Positions 45,366 through 55,533 are shown, numbered from the stretch's first letter. The stretch is DNA of 64,000 nucleotides from Rhodopirellula sp. P2 (GCF_028768465.1 NZ_CP118225.1:3887001-3951000); one strand, 5' to 3'. The notes: generated by a model not told the origin, from the sequence alone. Program-made: numbers and translations.

Positions 45366-46385
45366 ATGTCGATCATCGAAGTCCGCGATTTGACAAAGAA
45401 CTACCGCGTTTATCAAAAACGCGAGGGGATCGGCGGCAGCATTCGCGGCTTGTTTCACCGTGAATTCCGCGAGGTCAACGCTGTCCGTGGGATCGATTTG
45501 CAAGTCGAGCAAGGGGAGTTTGTTGCCTTTCTTGGTCCCAATGGAGCCGGCAAAACGACAACGCTGAAATTGTTGAGCGGGGTCATTCAACCGACTTCCG
45601 GCACGGCCAGCGTGATGGGGTATGTCCCCTGGGAACGCAAGGATGGGTACCGTCGCCGGTTCGCTCTGGTGATGGGACAAAAGAATCAGCTTTGGTGGGA
45701 TTTGCCGGCCCGCGAATCGTATCTCTTGCATCAACACATTTATGGGATCCCGGAAGGCGAATTTAAAACTCGCTTGGACGAGATCAGCGATTTGCTGGAC
45801 GTGACCCGCCTGCTCGATCAACCCGTGCGTGAACTCTCGCTGGGGGAACGGATGAAGATGGAGTTGATCGCGGCGTTGCTGCACAGCCCCGAGGTGTTGT
45901 TCCTGGACGAGCCAACGATTGGGCTGGACGTGATCGCTCAGCACAACATTCAGCAGTTCCTTCGTTACTACCAAGAAAAACGCAAGATCACGATCCTTCT
46001 GACCAGCCACTACATGAAGGACGTCGCCGCACTTTGCCGGCGTGTGGTCGTGATCGCGCAGGGCACCATTCAGTACGACGGTTCGCTGTCAGGCATCGTC
46101 GACAAATTCAGCGGCTACAAATTGGTCACGTTGCAGTTCGCAGCGTCGGAGAACTTGACGCGGCCCGAACGACTCGGCGATGTCGTGGATGAAAATTGGC
46201 CCAAATTGACGTATCGTGTGCCCCGCGCTGACGTGCCCCGATTGCTGGCTGAAACCTTGCGTGACCATGTGATCGAGGACGTGGTCGTCGAAGACCCGCC
46301 TCTCGAAGACGTGATCGCGGATCTGTTCCGTGAGTCCATGACCGATTCCACCAACGACGTTTCTGAAAGCACCGCGACAGTATGA
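45366..46385 (+). CDS. ABC transporter ATPase (ABC-2 / viologen-exporter type), no permease nearby
   Basis: 339 residues from ATG 45366; an earlier in-frame ATG at 45282 adds 28 residues that do not look like the family. Walker A GPNGAGKT at 57-64, signature LSLGERMKMELIAAL, Walker B VLFLDEPTIGLD and H-loop TSHYMKDV are intact. The opening RVYQKREGIGGSIRGLFHRE and VMGQKNQLWWDLPARESYLL are typical of the subfamily that pairs with ABC-2 permeases of DUF990/ABC-2 type. No permease is adjacent. The stop codon overlaps the ATG of the following ABC-F gene (ATGA at 46382-46385). Confidence 0.85.
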   Translation: MSIIEVRDLTKNYRVYQKREGIGGSIRGLFHREFREVNAVRGIDLQVEQGEFVAFLGPNGAGKTTTLKLLSGVIQPTSGTASVMGYVPWERKDGYRRRFALVMGQKNQLWWDLPARESYLLHQHIYGIPEGEFKTRLDEISDLLDVTRLLDQPVRELSLGERMKMELIAALLHSPEVLFLDEPTIGLDVIAQHNIQQFLRYYQEKRKITILLTSHYMKDVAALCRRVVVIAQGTIQYDGSLSGIVDKFSGYKLVTLQFAASENLTRPERLGDVVDENWPKLTYRVPRADVPRLLAETLRDHVIEDVVVEDPPLEDVIADLFRESMTDSTNDVSESTATV

Positions 46386-48259
46386 TTTCACTGGATGATT
46401 TGACCATCGGTTTTCGCGGACCAGCTTTGCTGGACGGGGTCTCGGCACGCATTGAACGCGGCCAACGCATTGGGTTGCTCGGTCGCAATGGAGCCGGCAA
46501 AACGACCTTGCTGAAGATGTTGTCGGGCGATGTCACGCCGGACAACGGCCAAGTGATCTTGGACCCCAATGTGCGTTTGGCGAGGCTGACTCAGGATGTC
46601 CCTCAGAACGTCCGTGGGACAGTTCGCGATATCATCACGCTTCCCGCCGCGGAGTTCTCCAAGATGGGGACAACCGCTGGCTTGGGAACTGCCCTCGGGC
46701 CCACCGATCATGGGACCTGGGAGGAATGGGAGATCGAGCAAAAAATCGAGGAGACGCTCACCCGAATGAACCTCGAACCGGAGACGGAGTTCGAGAGTCT
46801 TTCCAGTGGGATGCGACGTCGTGTGTTGTTGGCCCGAGCCATCGCCAGCGAACCAGACATGTTGCTGCTCGACGAGCCAACGAACCACTTGGACATCCAG
46901 TCGATCTTGTGGCTCGAGGATTTCCTGAGTCGTTGGTCGGGCACATTGATGTTCATCACTCACGACCGCTCGTTTTTGCAGTCGCTCGCCAACCGAATTT
47001 GGGAGATCGACCGTGGTCGATTGTTTGATTGGACGTGCGATTATCAAACGTTTTTGAAACGCAAAGCGGCGGCTCTGGATGCCGAAGAAAAGCAAAACGC
47101 GTTGTTTGACAAGCGACTGGCGGAAGAAGAGGTCTGGATCCGGCAGGGCATCAAGGCTCGGCGGACCCGGAATGAAGGTCGCGTGCGAGCCCTCAAGACG
47201 ATGCGCAACGAAGCCAATCAACGACGCAGCCTCGAGGGCAAGGCCAAGCTGAATCTGCAAGTCGCGGAACGTGGCGGGGCATTGGTCACCAAGCTCGACA
47301 ACGTTTCGTTCGCCTACCCGGGAACCGACCGCGTCATCATTCGCGAGTTTTCATCGCTGATCATGCGGGGTGACAAAATCGGGATCATTGGTCCCAATGG
47401 AGCCGGGAAGTCCACGTTGCTGAAGTTGATCTTGGGCAAACTGCAACCAACCTCCGGGACGGTGCGATTGGGAACCAATCTCAAAATCGCTTACTTCGAT
47501 CAATTGCGCGACACCTTGGATCCTGAACTCACAGTCCAGGAAAACGTTGGCGAAGGAAGTGACAAGATCCAAGTGGGCAACGCCACCAAGCACATCATGG
47601 GGTACTTGCAGGATTACCTGTTCACTCCCGAGCGAGCTCGAACGCAAGTCAAGTTTCTTTCCGGCGGTGAACGCAACCGTGCGTTGTTGGCCAAGCTGAT
47701 GACTCAGCCTGCCAATGTCATCGTGCTGGACGAACCGACCAATGACTTGGATGCCGAGACGCTGGAACTACTCGAAGAGCAATTGGTTGGCTTCGATGGC
47801 ACGCTGTTGATGGTCAGTCACGACCGGACGTTCTTGAACAACGTTGTGACCAGCACGTTGGTGTTCGATGACGATTCCGATCCAGGGATCGTCAACGAGT
47901 ACGTTGGCGGCTACGACGAATGGGAGGCGGTCGCCAAACGGAGGCGAGCTGAACAAGGGACAACCAAAACGAGTGGCAAGAAGGCCACGTCGAAGCCCCC
48001 GGCCAGCAACAGTGTTTCTGAGGAGACCACCGCGAAAGCGGTCAAGCTTTCGTACAACGAACAACGCGAGTTGAAGCTGTTGCCAGGCAAAATTGAAAAG
48101 CTCGAGATGGAAATCGCGGCCATCCACGAAGAGATGGCCGCGCCAGAGTTCTACCAATCCGGTGGTGACACCATCACCGTCAAGAGCGATGAACTGAAGG
48201 CCAAGGAAGCGGAGCTCGCCGAGTCTTACAAACGCTGGGAAGCTCTCGAAGCTCACTGA
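46382..48259 (+). CDS. uup: ABC-F ATPase, Uup-like
   Basis: 625 residues with two ABC domains and no membrane segment. The first Walker A is GRNGAGKT (about 34-41) with signature LSSGMRRRVLLARA and DEPTNHLD; the second is GPNGAGKS (near 340) with FLSGGERNRALLAK and DEPTNDLD. The duplicated DEPTNxLD and the basic linker (RRTRNEGRVRALKTMRNEANQRRS) define ABC-F. The C-terminal coiled coil (about 555-625, LLPGKIEKLEMEIAAIHEEM) is that of Uup. Such proteins act on ribosomes or DNA intermediates. Coupling to the orphan ATPase 45366 is unusual and may reflect only operon organisation. Confidence 0.9.
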   Translation: MISLDDLTIGFRGPALLDGVSARIERGQRIGLLGRNGAGKTTLLKMLSGDVTPDNGQVILDPNVRLARLTQDVPQNVRGTVRDIITLPAAEFSKMGTTAGLGTALGPTDHGTWEEWEIEQKIEETLTRMNLEPETEFESLSSGMRRRVLLARAIASEPDMLLLDEPTNHLDIQSILWLEDFLSRWSGTLMFITHDRSFLQSLANRIWEIDRGRLFDWTCDYQTFLKRKAAALDAEEKQNALFDKRLAEEEVWIRQGIKARRTRNEGRVRALKTMRNEANQRRSLEGKAKLNLQVAERGGALVTKLDNVSFAYPGTDRVIIREFSSLIMRGDKIGIIGPNGAGKSTLLKLILGKLQPTSGTVRLGTNLKIAYFDQLRDTLDPELTVQENVGEGSDKIQVGNATKHIMGYLQDYLFTPERARTQVKFLSGGERNRALLAKLMTQPANVIVLDEPTNDLDAETLELLEEQLVGFDGTLLMVSHDRTFLNNVVTSTLVFDDDSDPGIVNEYVGGYDEWEAVAKRRRAEQGTTKTSGKKATSKPPASNSVSEETTAKAVKLSYNEQRELKLLPGKIEKLEMEIAAIHEEMAAPEFYQSGGDTITVKSDELKAKEAELAESYKRWEALEAH

Positions 48260-48290
48260 GTTCCTGCGATTCCTCCGAGCGGGGCAGCAT

Positions 48291-49596
48291 CAGAGTAGAA
48301 CAGTTGTCCTCAACTGTTCCGTCGGGCAGCGTTCAACCGCCGGGCCTCATCGCAACCGGGTCCGCTTCCAAGCGTTCGCTTCACGTCGTTCAACAACGCG
48401 GCATTGCCCACGCCGGCCCCCTCCGGGGCGACCTTTTGTTTTTCGCGATCGGTCTCGGGGCTTCCGCCCCGAGCTACGAACGACGGCCCCTCCGGGGCGA
48501 TGTGACGTGATCGCGAAGTGAAACGGGGCGATTGCAAATTGCAAAATGGACATTGCAAATTGGCAATTTCAGATCGGTGAAATCACGTGACTTGCCAGCC
48601 CGGAAACACTTTGCAATTTGCATTGTTTAATTTGCACGCGGAAATGACGGCCGTCAGAGTAGAACAGTTGTCCTCAACTGTTCCGTCGGGCAGCTCTTAA
48701 CCGCCGGGCCTCATCGCAACCGAGTCCACTTCCAAGCGTTCACTTCACGTCGTTCAGCAATGCGGCATTGCCCACGACGGCCCCGTCCGGGGCGACCTTT
48801 TGTTTTTCGCGATCGGTCTCGGGGCTTCCACCCCGAGCTACGAACGACGGCCCCTCCGGGGCGATGTGACGTGATCGCGAAGTGAGACGCGGCGATTGCA
48901 AATTGCAAAATGGACATTGCAAATTGGCAATTTCAGATCAGTGAAATCACGTGCCCTGCCAGCCCGGAAACACTTTGCAATTTGCATTGTTTGATTTGCA
49001 CGCGGAAATGACGGCCGTCAGAGTAGAACAGTTGTCCTCAACTGTTCCGTCGGGCAGCTCTTAACCGCCGGGCCTCATCGCAACCGAGTTCGCTTCCAAG
49101 CGTTCGCTTCAGGCGGCTCCATAACGCGGCATCTCCCACGACGGCCCCATCCGGGGCGTCCTTTTGTTTTTCGCGATCGGTCTCGGGGCTTCCGCCCCGA
49201 CCTGCGAACGACGGCCCCTCCGGGGCGATTTGACGTGATCGCGAAGTGAAACGGGGCGATTGCAAATTGCAAAATGGACATTGCAAATTGGCACTTTCAG
49301 ATCAGTGAAATCACGTGACTTGCCAGCCCGGAAACACTTTGCGATTTGCATTGTTTGATTTGCACGCGGAAATGACGGCCGTCAGAGTAGAACAGTTGTC
49401 CTCAACTGTTCCGTCGGGCAGCTCTTAACCGCCGGGCCTCATCGCAACCGAGTTCGCTTCCAAGCGTTCACTTCACGTCGTTCAACAATGCGGCATTGCC
49501 CACGACGGCCCCGTCCGGAGCGCCCTTTTGTTTTTCGCAATCGGTCTCGGGGCTTCCGCCCCGAGCTACGAACGACGGCCCCTCCGGGGCGATGTG
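48291..49596. repeat. Tandem array, 364-bp units, three full plus a partial copy
   Basis: Units begin CAGAGTAGAACAGTTGTCC at 48291, 48655, 49019 and 49383, exactly 364 bases apart; the last copy stops after about 213 bases at the stop codon of the next gene. Each unit has a perfect hairpin at its start (48298-48306 with 48311-48319 in the first), the two REP-like hairpins of the module seen at 20317 and 33945, and an AT-rich stretch of TTGCAAATTG-type words. Units differ only at scattered positions. The array lies between convergent uup and the isomerase-like gene. Frames inside it are by-products. Confidence 0.93.
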
Positions 49597-50520
49597 TTAC
49601 ATCCGTGGCAGGAACATCCGCAGGTAGTCGTGGCTTTGTTTGAGGGCTCGGATGCGGTTCTCGATCGAGCCTTCGTAGGCCCGGTCTTCGACTTCCACGC
49701 AAACCGGTCCGCTGTAACCGGTGTCAGTCAGGACCGAAAAGAATTGGCCCCAGTCGACTTGTCCGAGTCCAGGCAATTTGGGGGTGTGCCATTCATTCGG
49801 GTTGGCAAACACGCCGACTTGATCCAGCATCACTTGATCCACTCGAACATCTTTTGCGTGGATGTGCACCAGTCGATCTGCAAACGCACGCATCGGTGTC
49901 AAGTAATCCATGTGCATGAACACCGGATGGGACGGGTCGTAGTTCAGACCAAAGTGTTCGCTCGGGAACGTTTCGAACATCCGTCGCCAGATCGCGGGGC
50001 TGGTCGCCAGGTTCTTTCCGCCCGGCCATTCGTCGTCCGTGAAAAGCATGGGGCAGTTTTCGATGCCAATCCGAACATCGGCTTGCTCTGCGGCTTCGAT
50101 GATGGGACCCCACACGGATTCGAACCGAGGCCAATTGTCGTCCACGTTTTTCTTCCAGTCACGGCCCACAAACGTGGTGACTCGGCCGATGCCAAGTTGG
50201 GAGGACGCATGGATCAGCTGAATCAGGTGTTCCGACGCCAGCTTGGATTCCGCTTCGTCCGGTGAGAGTGGATTGGGGTAGTAACCCAGGGAGCTGATCG
50301 CGACGTCGTATCGTTGGCAGAGCGATTGGATTTCGTCAACGCGTCCAGCGGACAGGTCGGTGACATCGATGTGAGTCGTGCCCGCGTAACGACGTTCGGC
50401 TTTCCCCGGCGGCCAGCACATGACTTCCACGCATTCATAGCCGCATTGACTGGCGACCGCGAAAACTTGTTCCAGGGTGTATTCGGGTAAGATGGCGCTG
50501 ACGAAACCAAGTTGCATCAT
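49597..50520 (-). CDS. Sugar phosphate isomerase/epimerase-like TIM-barrel protein
   Basis: 307 residues from ATG 50520 (ATG 50517 is next in frame). The AP-endonuclease-2-like barrel shows the usual metal ligands: GIENCP (Glu), NYDPSHPVF (Asp, His), VHIHAKDVR (His) and [12 protein letters not shown] (Glu). [12 protein letters not shown] is another family word. Substrates of such proteins are mostly unproved; xylose-isomerase-like sugar or inositol derivatives are likely. No signal peptide, so cytoplasmic. The stop codon sits directly at the end of the 364-bp repeat array. Confidence 0.83.
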   Translation of the reverse strand: MMQLGFVSAILPEYTLEQVFAVASQCGYECVEVMCWPPGKAERRYAGTTHIDVTDLSAGRVDEIQSLCQRYDVAISSLGYYPNPLSPDEAESKLASEHLIQLIHASSQLGIGRVTTFVGRDWKKNVDDNWPRFESVWGPIIEAAEQADVRIGIENCPMLFTDDEWPGGKNLATSPAIWRRMFETFPSEHFGLNYDPSHPVFMHMDYLTPMRAFADRLVHIHAKDVRVDQVMLDQVGVFANPNEWHTPKLPGLGQVDWGQFFSVLTDTGYSGPVCVEVEDRAYEGSIENRIRALKQSHDYLRMFLPRM

Positions 50521-50768
50521 GTCAATCACACTCGTTGGGGGCCGATGGTTGTAGCGAAGGGGGGCGGGGATCGGAGTGCGAACCAGCCCCAGATTTTGGT
50601 AGAATATAGCCGGTTTGATCGTCGTCTGATCGCGTGCAGACGATCTTCTTGCCAACCTATTCACAATGCTCAACGCGCATGTCCAAGTCCAATTGAACGA
50701 TGATTGGCCCTCGTCGTGCAACGCCTTGAACGCGCTTCCAATTCAAACTTTTCAACGTCGATTGACTC

Positions 50769-51953
50769 GTGAAACCTACCGAACCCAGCGTCCCTGCACC
50801 TCATGAGCCCAATCGCGTTTGCGACGTGGTGGTGGTCGGTGGTGGCCCCATTGGGATTGAGACAGCGATTGAACTGCGACGAAACGGCATCGACGCGATT
50901 GTGTTCGAAGCTGGGCCACTCGGGCATACCATTTCATGGTGGGCACCTCAAACGCGTTGGTTCAGCAGCAACGATCGAATCGCAATCGCGGGGGTGCCGC
51001 TGAACACGGTCGATCAATCCAAAGCAAGTCGCGAAGAGTACCTCAACTATTTGCGTTGCGTTGTGGACCAGTTTCGCGTTCCCGTGCAAACCTTTTCGAA
51101 GGTCGACAAGATCAAAGCTTGCCCGGACGAGCCCCGTCGTTGGCAGGTGCAAGTCGGTTCGAAGTGGATCGAAGCGTCGGCGGTTGTCTTGGCAATTGGC
51201 GGAACGGATCATCCCAATCGGCTGAACGTTCCCGGGGAAGATCTCCCGCACGTTGATGGCTACCTGCGTGAGGCTCACCATTACCACGGGCGTCGAGTTT
51301 TGATCGTGGGTGGTCGCAACAGCGCGGTCGAAGCCGCGATTCGCCTTCATCGCGTCGGTGCGAAGGTCACGTTGAGTTATCACCGAGACGAATTGCCCTC
51401 GGCCAGCATCAAGTACTGGCTGCGTCCCGAGATCGATGGGCTGATTCGCAGCAAAGCGGTCGAAGCGTTGTTCCAAAGTCGCGTGACGGCGATCACGCCG
51501 GAACGGGTGGACTTGGAGCAGACGCTACCGGATGGTCGCCATCACACCTTGCACATGCATTTCGATGACGTGTTGACGCTGATTGGCTACGACCAGGACA
51601 AAACGTTGTTCAAGCAACTGGGGATCCCGTTGGAAGACCCTGGTGCCAAGCCAGCGTACGATGAAACAACCATGGAAACCAAGCTGCCCGGGATTTACGT
51701 CGCGGGGACGGCGGTTGGTGGAACTCAAAGCAGCAAGTACCAAGTGTTCTTGGAGAACTGCCACGTGCACGCAACCAAAATCACCCAGCATTTGCTGGAA
51801 AACGGAATGGGACCGTCGTTGTCCGCTGAAGACGGACGGTCCAGTTCTGGAAGCCGAGCAGGCTCCAGCACACAATCGGCTCCGGGAGCAAAGCCTGGCA
51901 GCACTCCCTCGGAAGCACTCTCGCGTCAGATCGAGATGAATCCCGAGAGCTGA
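50769..51953 (+). CDS. YpdA-like FAD-dependent disulfide reductase
   Basis: 394 residues from GTG 50769. The FAD motif is VVVGGGPIGIETAIELR (about 21-37), and the second nucleotide motif is VLIVGGRNSAVEAAIRLH (about 177-194). GVPLNTVDQSKASREEYLNYLR, NVPGEDLPHVDGYLREAHHYHGR and GTAVGGTQSSKYQVFLENCHVHA resemble YpdA bacillithiol-disulfide reductase, and no CxxC redox pair is seen, as expected for that family. The last 50 residues are Ser/Gly/Pro-rich and not part of it. It lies divergent to the isomerase-like gene at a distance of about 250 bp. A different low-molecular-weight thiol substrate is possible. Confidence 0.78.
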   Translation: MKPTEPSVPAPHEPNRVCDVVVVGGGPIGIETAIELRRNGIDAIVFEAGPLGHTISWWAPQTRWFSSNDRIAIAGVPLNTVDQSKASREEYLNYLRCVVDQFRVPVQTFSKVDKIKACPDEPRRWQVQVGSKWIEASAVVLAIGGTDHPNRLNVPGEDLPHVDGYLREAHHYHGRRVLIVGGRNSAVEAAIRLHRVGAKVTLSYHRDELPSASIKYWLRPEIDGLIRSKAVEALFQSRVTAITPERVDLEQTLPDGRHHTLHMHFDDVLTLIGYDQDKTLFKQLGIPLEDPGAKPAYDETTMETKLPGIYVAGTAVGGTQSSKYQVFLENCHVHATKITQHLLENGMGPSLSAEDGRSSSGSRAGSSTQSAPGAKPGSTPSEALSRQIEMNPES

Positions 51954-52034
51954 TCACTCTCGAGAGAGCTCATGCACTTTCGGGACGCTTGGTGTTCCGC
52001 GGCAGTGGAGGAAGCGTGCGGTATTCGACCGCGA

Positions 52035-53648
52035 TCACTCACCCGCAACAGCGGCCGCGAGTTGCTCGTAGGTGCGTTGGTTGTTGATTCGACTCCCGCG
52101 GTTATCGCAAGCGATTTGGTACAGGTGCTGGCCGATCGGAGTCGGGTACTTGCCCGTCACACAGGCTTGGCAGAGGTGGTCCTCTGGCAAATCGATCGCC
52201 CGGGCGATGGCGGAAACGGGGAGGTACCGCAGTGAGTCCGCGCCGAGATCGTCTGCCATCCGTTGCTGGGACTCTTCGTCCAATTCGCCGGTCAACGAAA
52301 AGTACTTGGGCGCGATCAATTGATCGATCGTACTCATGTCGATGCCGTAGAAACACGGTGCAACGATCGGTGGGCAAGCCACTCGAACGTGAATTTCCTT
52401 GGCACCGCCAACATCACGAATTCGGTCGAGCAAGGCATTCATGGTCGTGCTTCGCACAATCGAATCTTCCACCAGGATGACGCGTTTGCCCTGCAAGACT
52501 TCGCGAAGTGGGGTGTACTTGGCGGCCGCTTTGGCCTTCCGAGCTCGTCCGCCTTCAATGAACGTTCGCCCCGCGTATCGGTTGCGGATCAAACCTTCGC
52601 GACAGGGAATCGACAACTCATACGCCATCGAATCCGCGGCGGCTTTGCTGGTGTCCGGAACCGGGACGATGATCGTGTCGGGGTCGTCCAGTGGGACGCG
52701 TCCAAATTCTCGTTCAGCATCGGCTAATTCACGACCCAGGTTGGTACGTGAAAGATAAACGCTGCGATCGTCGAGGGTACTGGCAACATTCGCGAAATAA
52801 ATCCACTCGAAGAAGCAATGTTTGGGAGCTTCCGGTTCAGCGAACCGCTCCATCCGAAAACCTTCCTCGGGATCGATCAGAATCGCATGGCCAGGTGGCA
52901 ACGAATGAATTTGGTCCGGTTCAAACCCAAGGTTCAACAACGCCACACTCTCGCTGGCACAGGCAAACAGCGGGCCCTCGTGGATGTAGCACATGGGTTT
53001 GATACCCAGCGGGTCACGAGCGACCAACATTTCGCCTTCCGCAGTCAGCAATGCCATCGAATAGGCGCCGTCGAAACCAGCCGTGACTTGCTTCAGAACA
53101 TCCATCCAGTCGAGTCGCTCCTGCGACTGCGAGAGCAGACGAGCGATCTCGTGCAGAAAGATTTCCGTGTCGGTGTCGAGCGCCAGGTGGTGGTCGCCAT
53201 CGGCGAGCAAACGTTGTTTCAGCAGCGTGTAATTGGCCAATTGGCCGTTGAAGCAGAAACTGAACCATTTGCGTTTGTGGATGTGGCGACGCTCAAAAGG
53301 TTGAGCGTAATTTCGGTCGTCGGCCCCGCAGGTGGCGTAGCGAACGTGACCGATCGCGGCTCGCCCGGCCAACGATTTCATCAGTGACTCCGCTTTGGCA
53401 CGGTGATTCAGACGGAAGACTTCCGTCACCGTTCCAACATCCCGTCGCGTTTTCAGTAGCGCGGGACGGTCGGGGTCAAAGGTGGTCATCCCGGCGGCAA
53501 GTTGCCCTCGATTTTGAATGTCGAGCAACATGCGGGGCAACAGACGCGAGATTTGTCGCGGTCCGTCGTCCGTGCACACGGGGCTGCGCCCGCGACCAGA
53601 GAGATGGTAGATCGCGGCAACGCCGCATTCGTGATTCAATTCAGCCAT
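52035..53648 (-). CDS. purF: Amidophosphoribosyltransferase (PurF)
   Basis: 537 residues. A short propeptide MAELNHE precedes Cys8 (ECGVAAIYHL), the N-terminal nucleophile of the glutaminase domain after cleavage. GHVRYATCG, FCFNGQLAN and ARDPLGIKPMCY follow. The phosphoribosyltransferase half has the PRPP loop VILVEDSIVRSTT. CFYGIDMST and the terminal LCQACVTGKYPTP pair of cysteines agree with the iron-sulfur cluster form known in Bacillus. It catalyses the first step of purine synthesis. The gene is convergent with the YpdA-like gene; no other purine gene lies nearby. Confidence 0.92.
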   Translation of the reverse strand: MAELNHECGVAAIYHLSGRGRSPVCTDDGPRQISRLLPRMLLDIQNRGQLAAGMTTFDPDRPALLKTRRDVGTVTEVFRLNHRAKAESLMKSLAGRAAIGHVRYATCGADDRNYAQPFERRHIHKRKWFSFCFNGQLANYTLLKQRLLADGDHHLALDTDTEIFLHEIARLLSQSQERLDWMDVLKQVTAGFDGAYSMALLTAEGEMLVARDPLGIKPMCYIHEGPLFACASESVALLNLGFEPDQIHSLPPGHAILIDPEEGFRMERFAEPEAPKHCFFEWIYFANVASTLDDRSVYLSRTNLGRELADAEREFGRVPLDDPDTIIVPVPDTSKAAADSMAYELSIPCREGLIRNRYAGRTFIEGGRARKAKAAAKYTPLREVLQGKRVILVEDSIVRSTTMNALLDRIRDVGGAKEIHVRVACPPIVAPCFYGIDMSTIDQLIAPKYFSLTGELDEESQQRMADDLGADSLRYLPVSAIARAIDLPEDHLCQACVTGKYPTPIGQHLYQIACDNRGSRINNQRTYEQLAAAVAGE

Positions 53649-53783
53649 GAAATCTGCAATGAGGTAATCGCTGGGGCGAGGAAGCTACAGTCTACCGATG
53701 CCAGGCAATAACGCAATTCGCTGAACTACCTGGTTTGCCAAACCCACCGCCATTCGGGCGGGGAAAGGGACGGTTTCGAAGGG

Positions 53784-55274
53784 TCAATGGGATCGTCTCG
53801 ATCGAACCCCCAGCAGGATCAACACGATCAGCAAAGTCGCCAGCAACAGGGCTGGCCAAGCAATCGAAACTCGCGAAAGCACGACCAAAGGCATCGCAAC
53901 GGTGATCATGCCACCCCCAATGAACGGTGCTGACAGGGGAGCCGCCAACGCGTAATCCTCTGCCGCCCCCGACTTCAGTTCCGGGTCGACGACCCGTAGC
54001 AATACAAACCCAGTCGCTGTGGTGCCAGTTGACATCCCAAAATTGATCAAACCCAACGGGAACCATTTTTCAGGCGGCAAAATCTTTCGAGACAAAAACA
54101 ACAGACAAAACGTCGACCAAATCGATCCGGCCATCAAGAGAATGGCCAAAGGCACCCACAAAGACGCCACCGCTGCCAAATTCAGGGTCGCGACCGCGGC
54201 AACGACCAGCAAATCCATGGATGTCCCCGAAATGCGATGGATGGTTTGCTCGTCGATCAAATGGACTTGGCCAATCGCTCGCAGCAGCATTCGCACGATT
54301 GCACCGCCGAAAAGCGTGTAAATGAACAGGGGAAACGATCCAACGATGCTGGCCAATGTCAATCGCGATCGCAGCTGGGACTCACCGGCGTCGGGGGATT
54401 CCCTGGTATCGGATGTCTCGCTGGCCCCCACCGCGGCCAGTTCAACGGATTCGGCGCTGGCGTTTGTTCCCATGGTCTCAGCGACCCAGCCCACCCCGCC
54501 TTGCAGGGCGACGCCAATGCCCATCGCGAGTGCCAGCCAGATGGCTTGCAACAACAACGGATCGAGCACGCTTCCGTCGATGCGTGCGCTGCCCAACGAG
54601 GCCGCACTGGAACGCGGAGCCGACTTCGTTGGATTGGAGGCCGTCTGAAGGGCGACTGAATCCTCGGCGGATTCAGCGACCGGAATCCAATTCCGCCGAA
54701 GCGCCAATTGGATCCAGAGAATGCCGGAAACCAGACCGTAAACCAATCCACCGGTTGCCATCATGACGCCCAAGTCAAAGCCTTCTTCCCAACCGATCGA
54801 AGGGTGCTTGAAGACGTCTCCCATCGCCGCGGCGGTTCCGTGCCCGCCAGCAAACCCGGTTTCGATCAACATTCCGGCCGAGGAAGGCAACTCGAACTGC
54901 GGTCCGATCCACCACCATGTGACCCACAGTCCAACCACGGTTTGGCCCAGCACGATGATCCAAACCATCAGGCCCTGCTGCATGACGTCGCGGACCAGAT
55001 GCTGGCTCGACGACGAGGGATCTTGCTTGCTTTTGCCCAGCAACATGGCGGCAAAGACGACGGCAATCAAAGTGGACGGCCAGGGACCGAGGGCGGACAC
55101 AATCGGTTCCAGCGTGTCGCGTTCGTTCCAGCGAAACCATTGAACGACTGCCAGACCTAGAAATCCCGCGATCAACGAGGCAGGGATCAACCCCTGTCGA
55201 AACCATGCGACTTGTTGACGCAACCCAACGCCAAGGAGCATCAGAGCAGAAACAAAAACGATGGCGTGAAGCAT
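53784..55274 (-). CDS. Sodium/glutamate symporter-like membrane protein (GltS family)
   Basis: 496 residues from ATG 55274; the frame upstream of this ATG is not coding. About ten to twelve hydrophobic segments are seen. The first repeat has GFAGGHGTAAAMGDVF, the re-entrant-loop motif of GltS, and the second repeat has NFGMSTGTTATGFVLLRVVDP plus SAPFIGGGMITVAMPLV. A cytoplasmic loop (about 200-270) is long and polar compared with E. coli GltS (401 residues). Substrate is probably glutamate or a similar anion, symported with sodium, inferred from family. It is divergent from the MBL hydrolase gene by 259 bp. Confidence 0.72.
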   Translation of the reverse strand: MLHAIVFVSALMLLGVGLRQQVAWFRQGLIPASLIAGFLGLAVVQWFRWNERDTLEPIVSALGPWPSTLIAVVFAAMLLGKSKQDPSSSSQHLVRDVMQQGLMVWIIVLGQTVVGLWVTWWWIGPQFELPSSAGMLIETGFAGGHGTAAAMGDVFKHPSIGWEEGFDLGVMMATGGLVYGLVSGILWIQLALRRNWIPVAESAEDSVALQTASNPTKSAPRSSAASLGSARIDGSVLDPLLLQAIWLALAMGIGVALQGGVGWVAETMGTNASAESVELAAVGASETSDTRESPDAGESQLRSRLTLASIVGSFPLFIYTLFGGAIVRMLLRAIGQVHLIDEQTIHRISGTSMDLLVVAAVATLNLAAVASLWVPLAILLMAGSIWSTFCLLFLSRKILPPEKWFPLGLINFGMSTGTTATGFVLLRVVDPELKSGAAEDYALAAPLSAPFIGGGMITVAMPLVVLSRVSIAWPALLLATLLIVLILLGVRSRRSH

Positions 55275-55533
55275 GGTCCTCGGTCCGGAAGTTTCGGGAT
55301 CGGCCTTCACCGATGCCACGAGCATTTTGGGCGCTGCTGGCCTTCGCGGGAGGGTGTCGTCGAAGGAGTGGCCCCAGTGTCGCTGGTCACAGGAGCCACG
55401 CAAGGTGACGCGAACCGGTTGGGGCTGCGAGATGGGCAGTGACAAAGTTCCCAAAGGAGCCTACAACATTCGCTCCGGAGTCCGCCTCGGCGACTGCTTT
55501 TCTCCGTCAGCCTCCGTCTTATCGCACCCCAAT

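Noticed and set aside
37701..49596. CRISPR array
   Set aside because: Units are 364-449 bases with no short direct repeats and unique spacers, and no cas genes are present.
48310..49702. Repeated open frames of 68-82 residues on the minus strand
   Set aside because: Each is the same frame of a 364-bp unit, crossing REP hairpins; by-products of the repeat.
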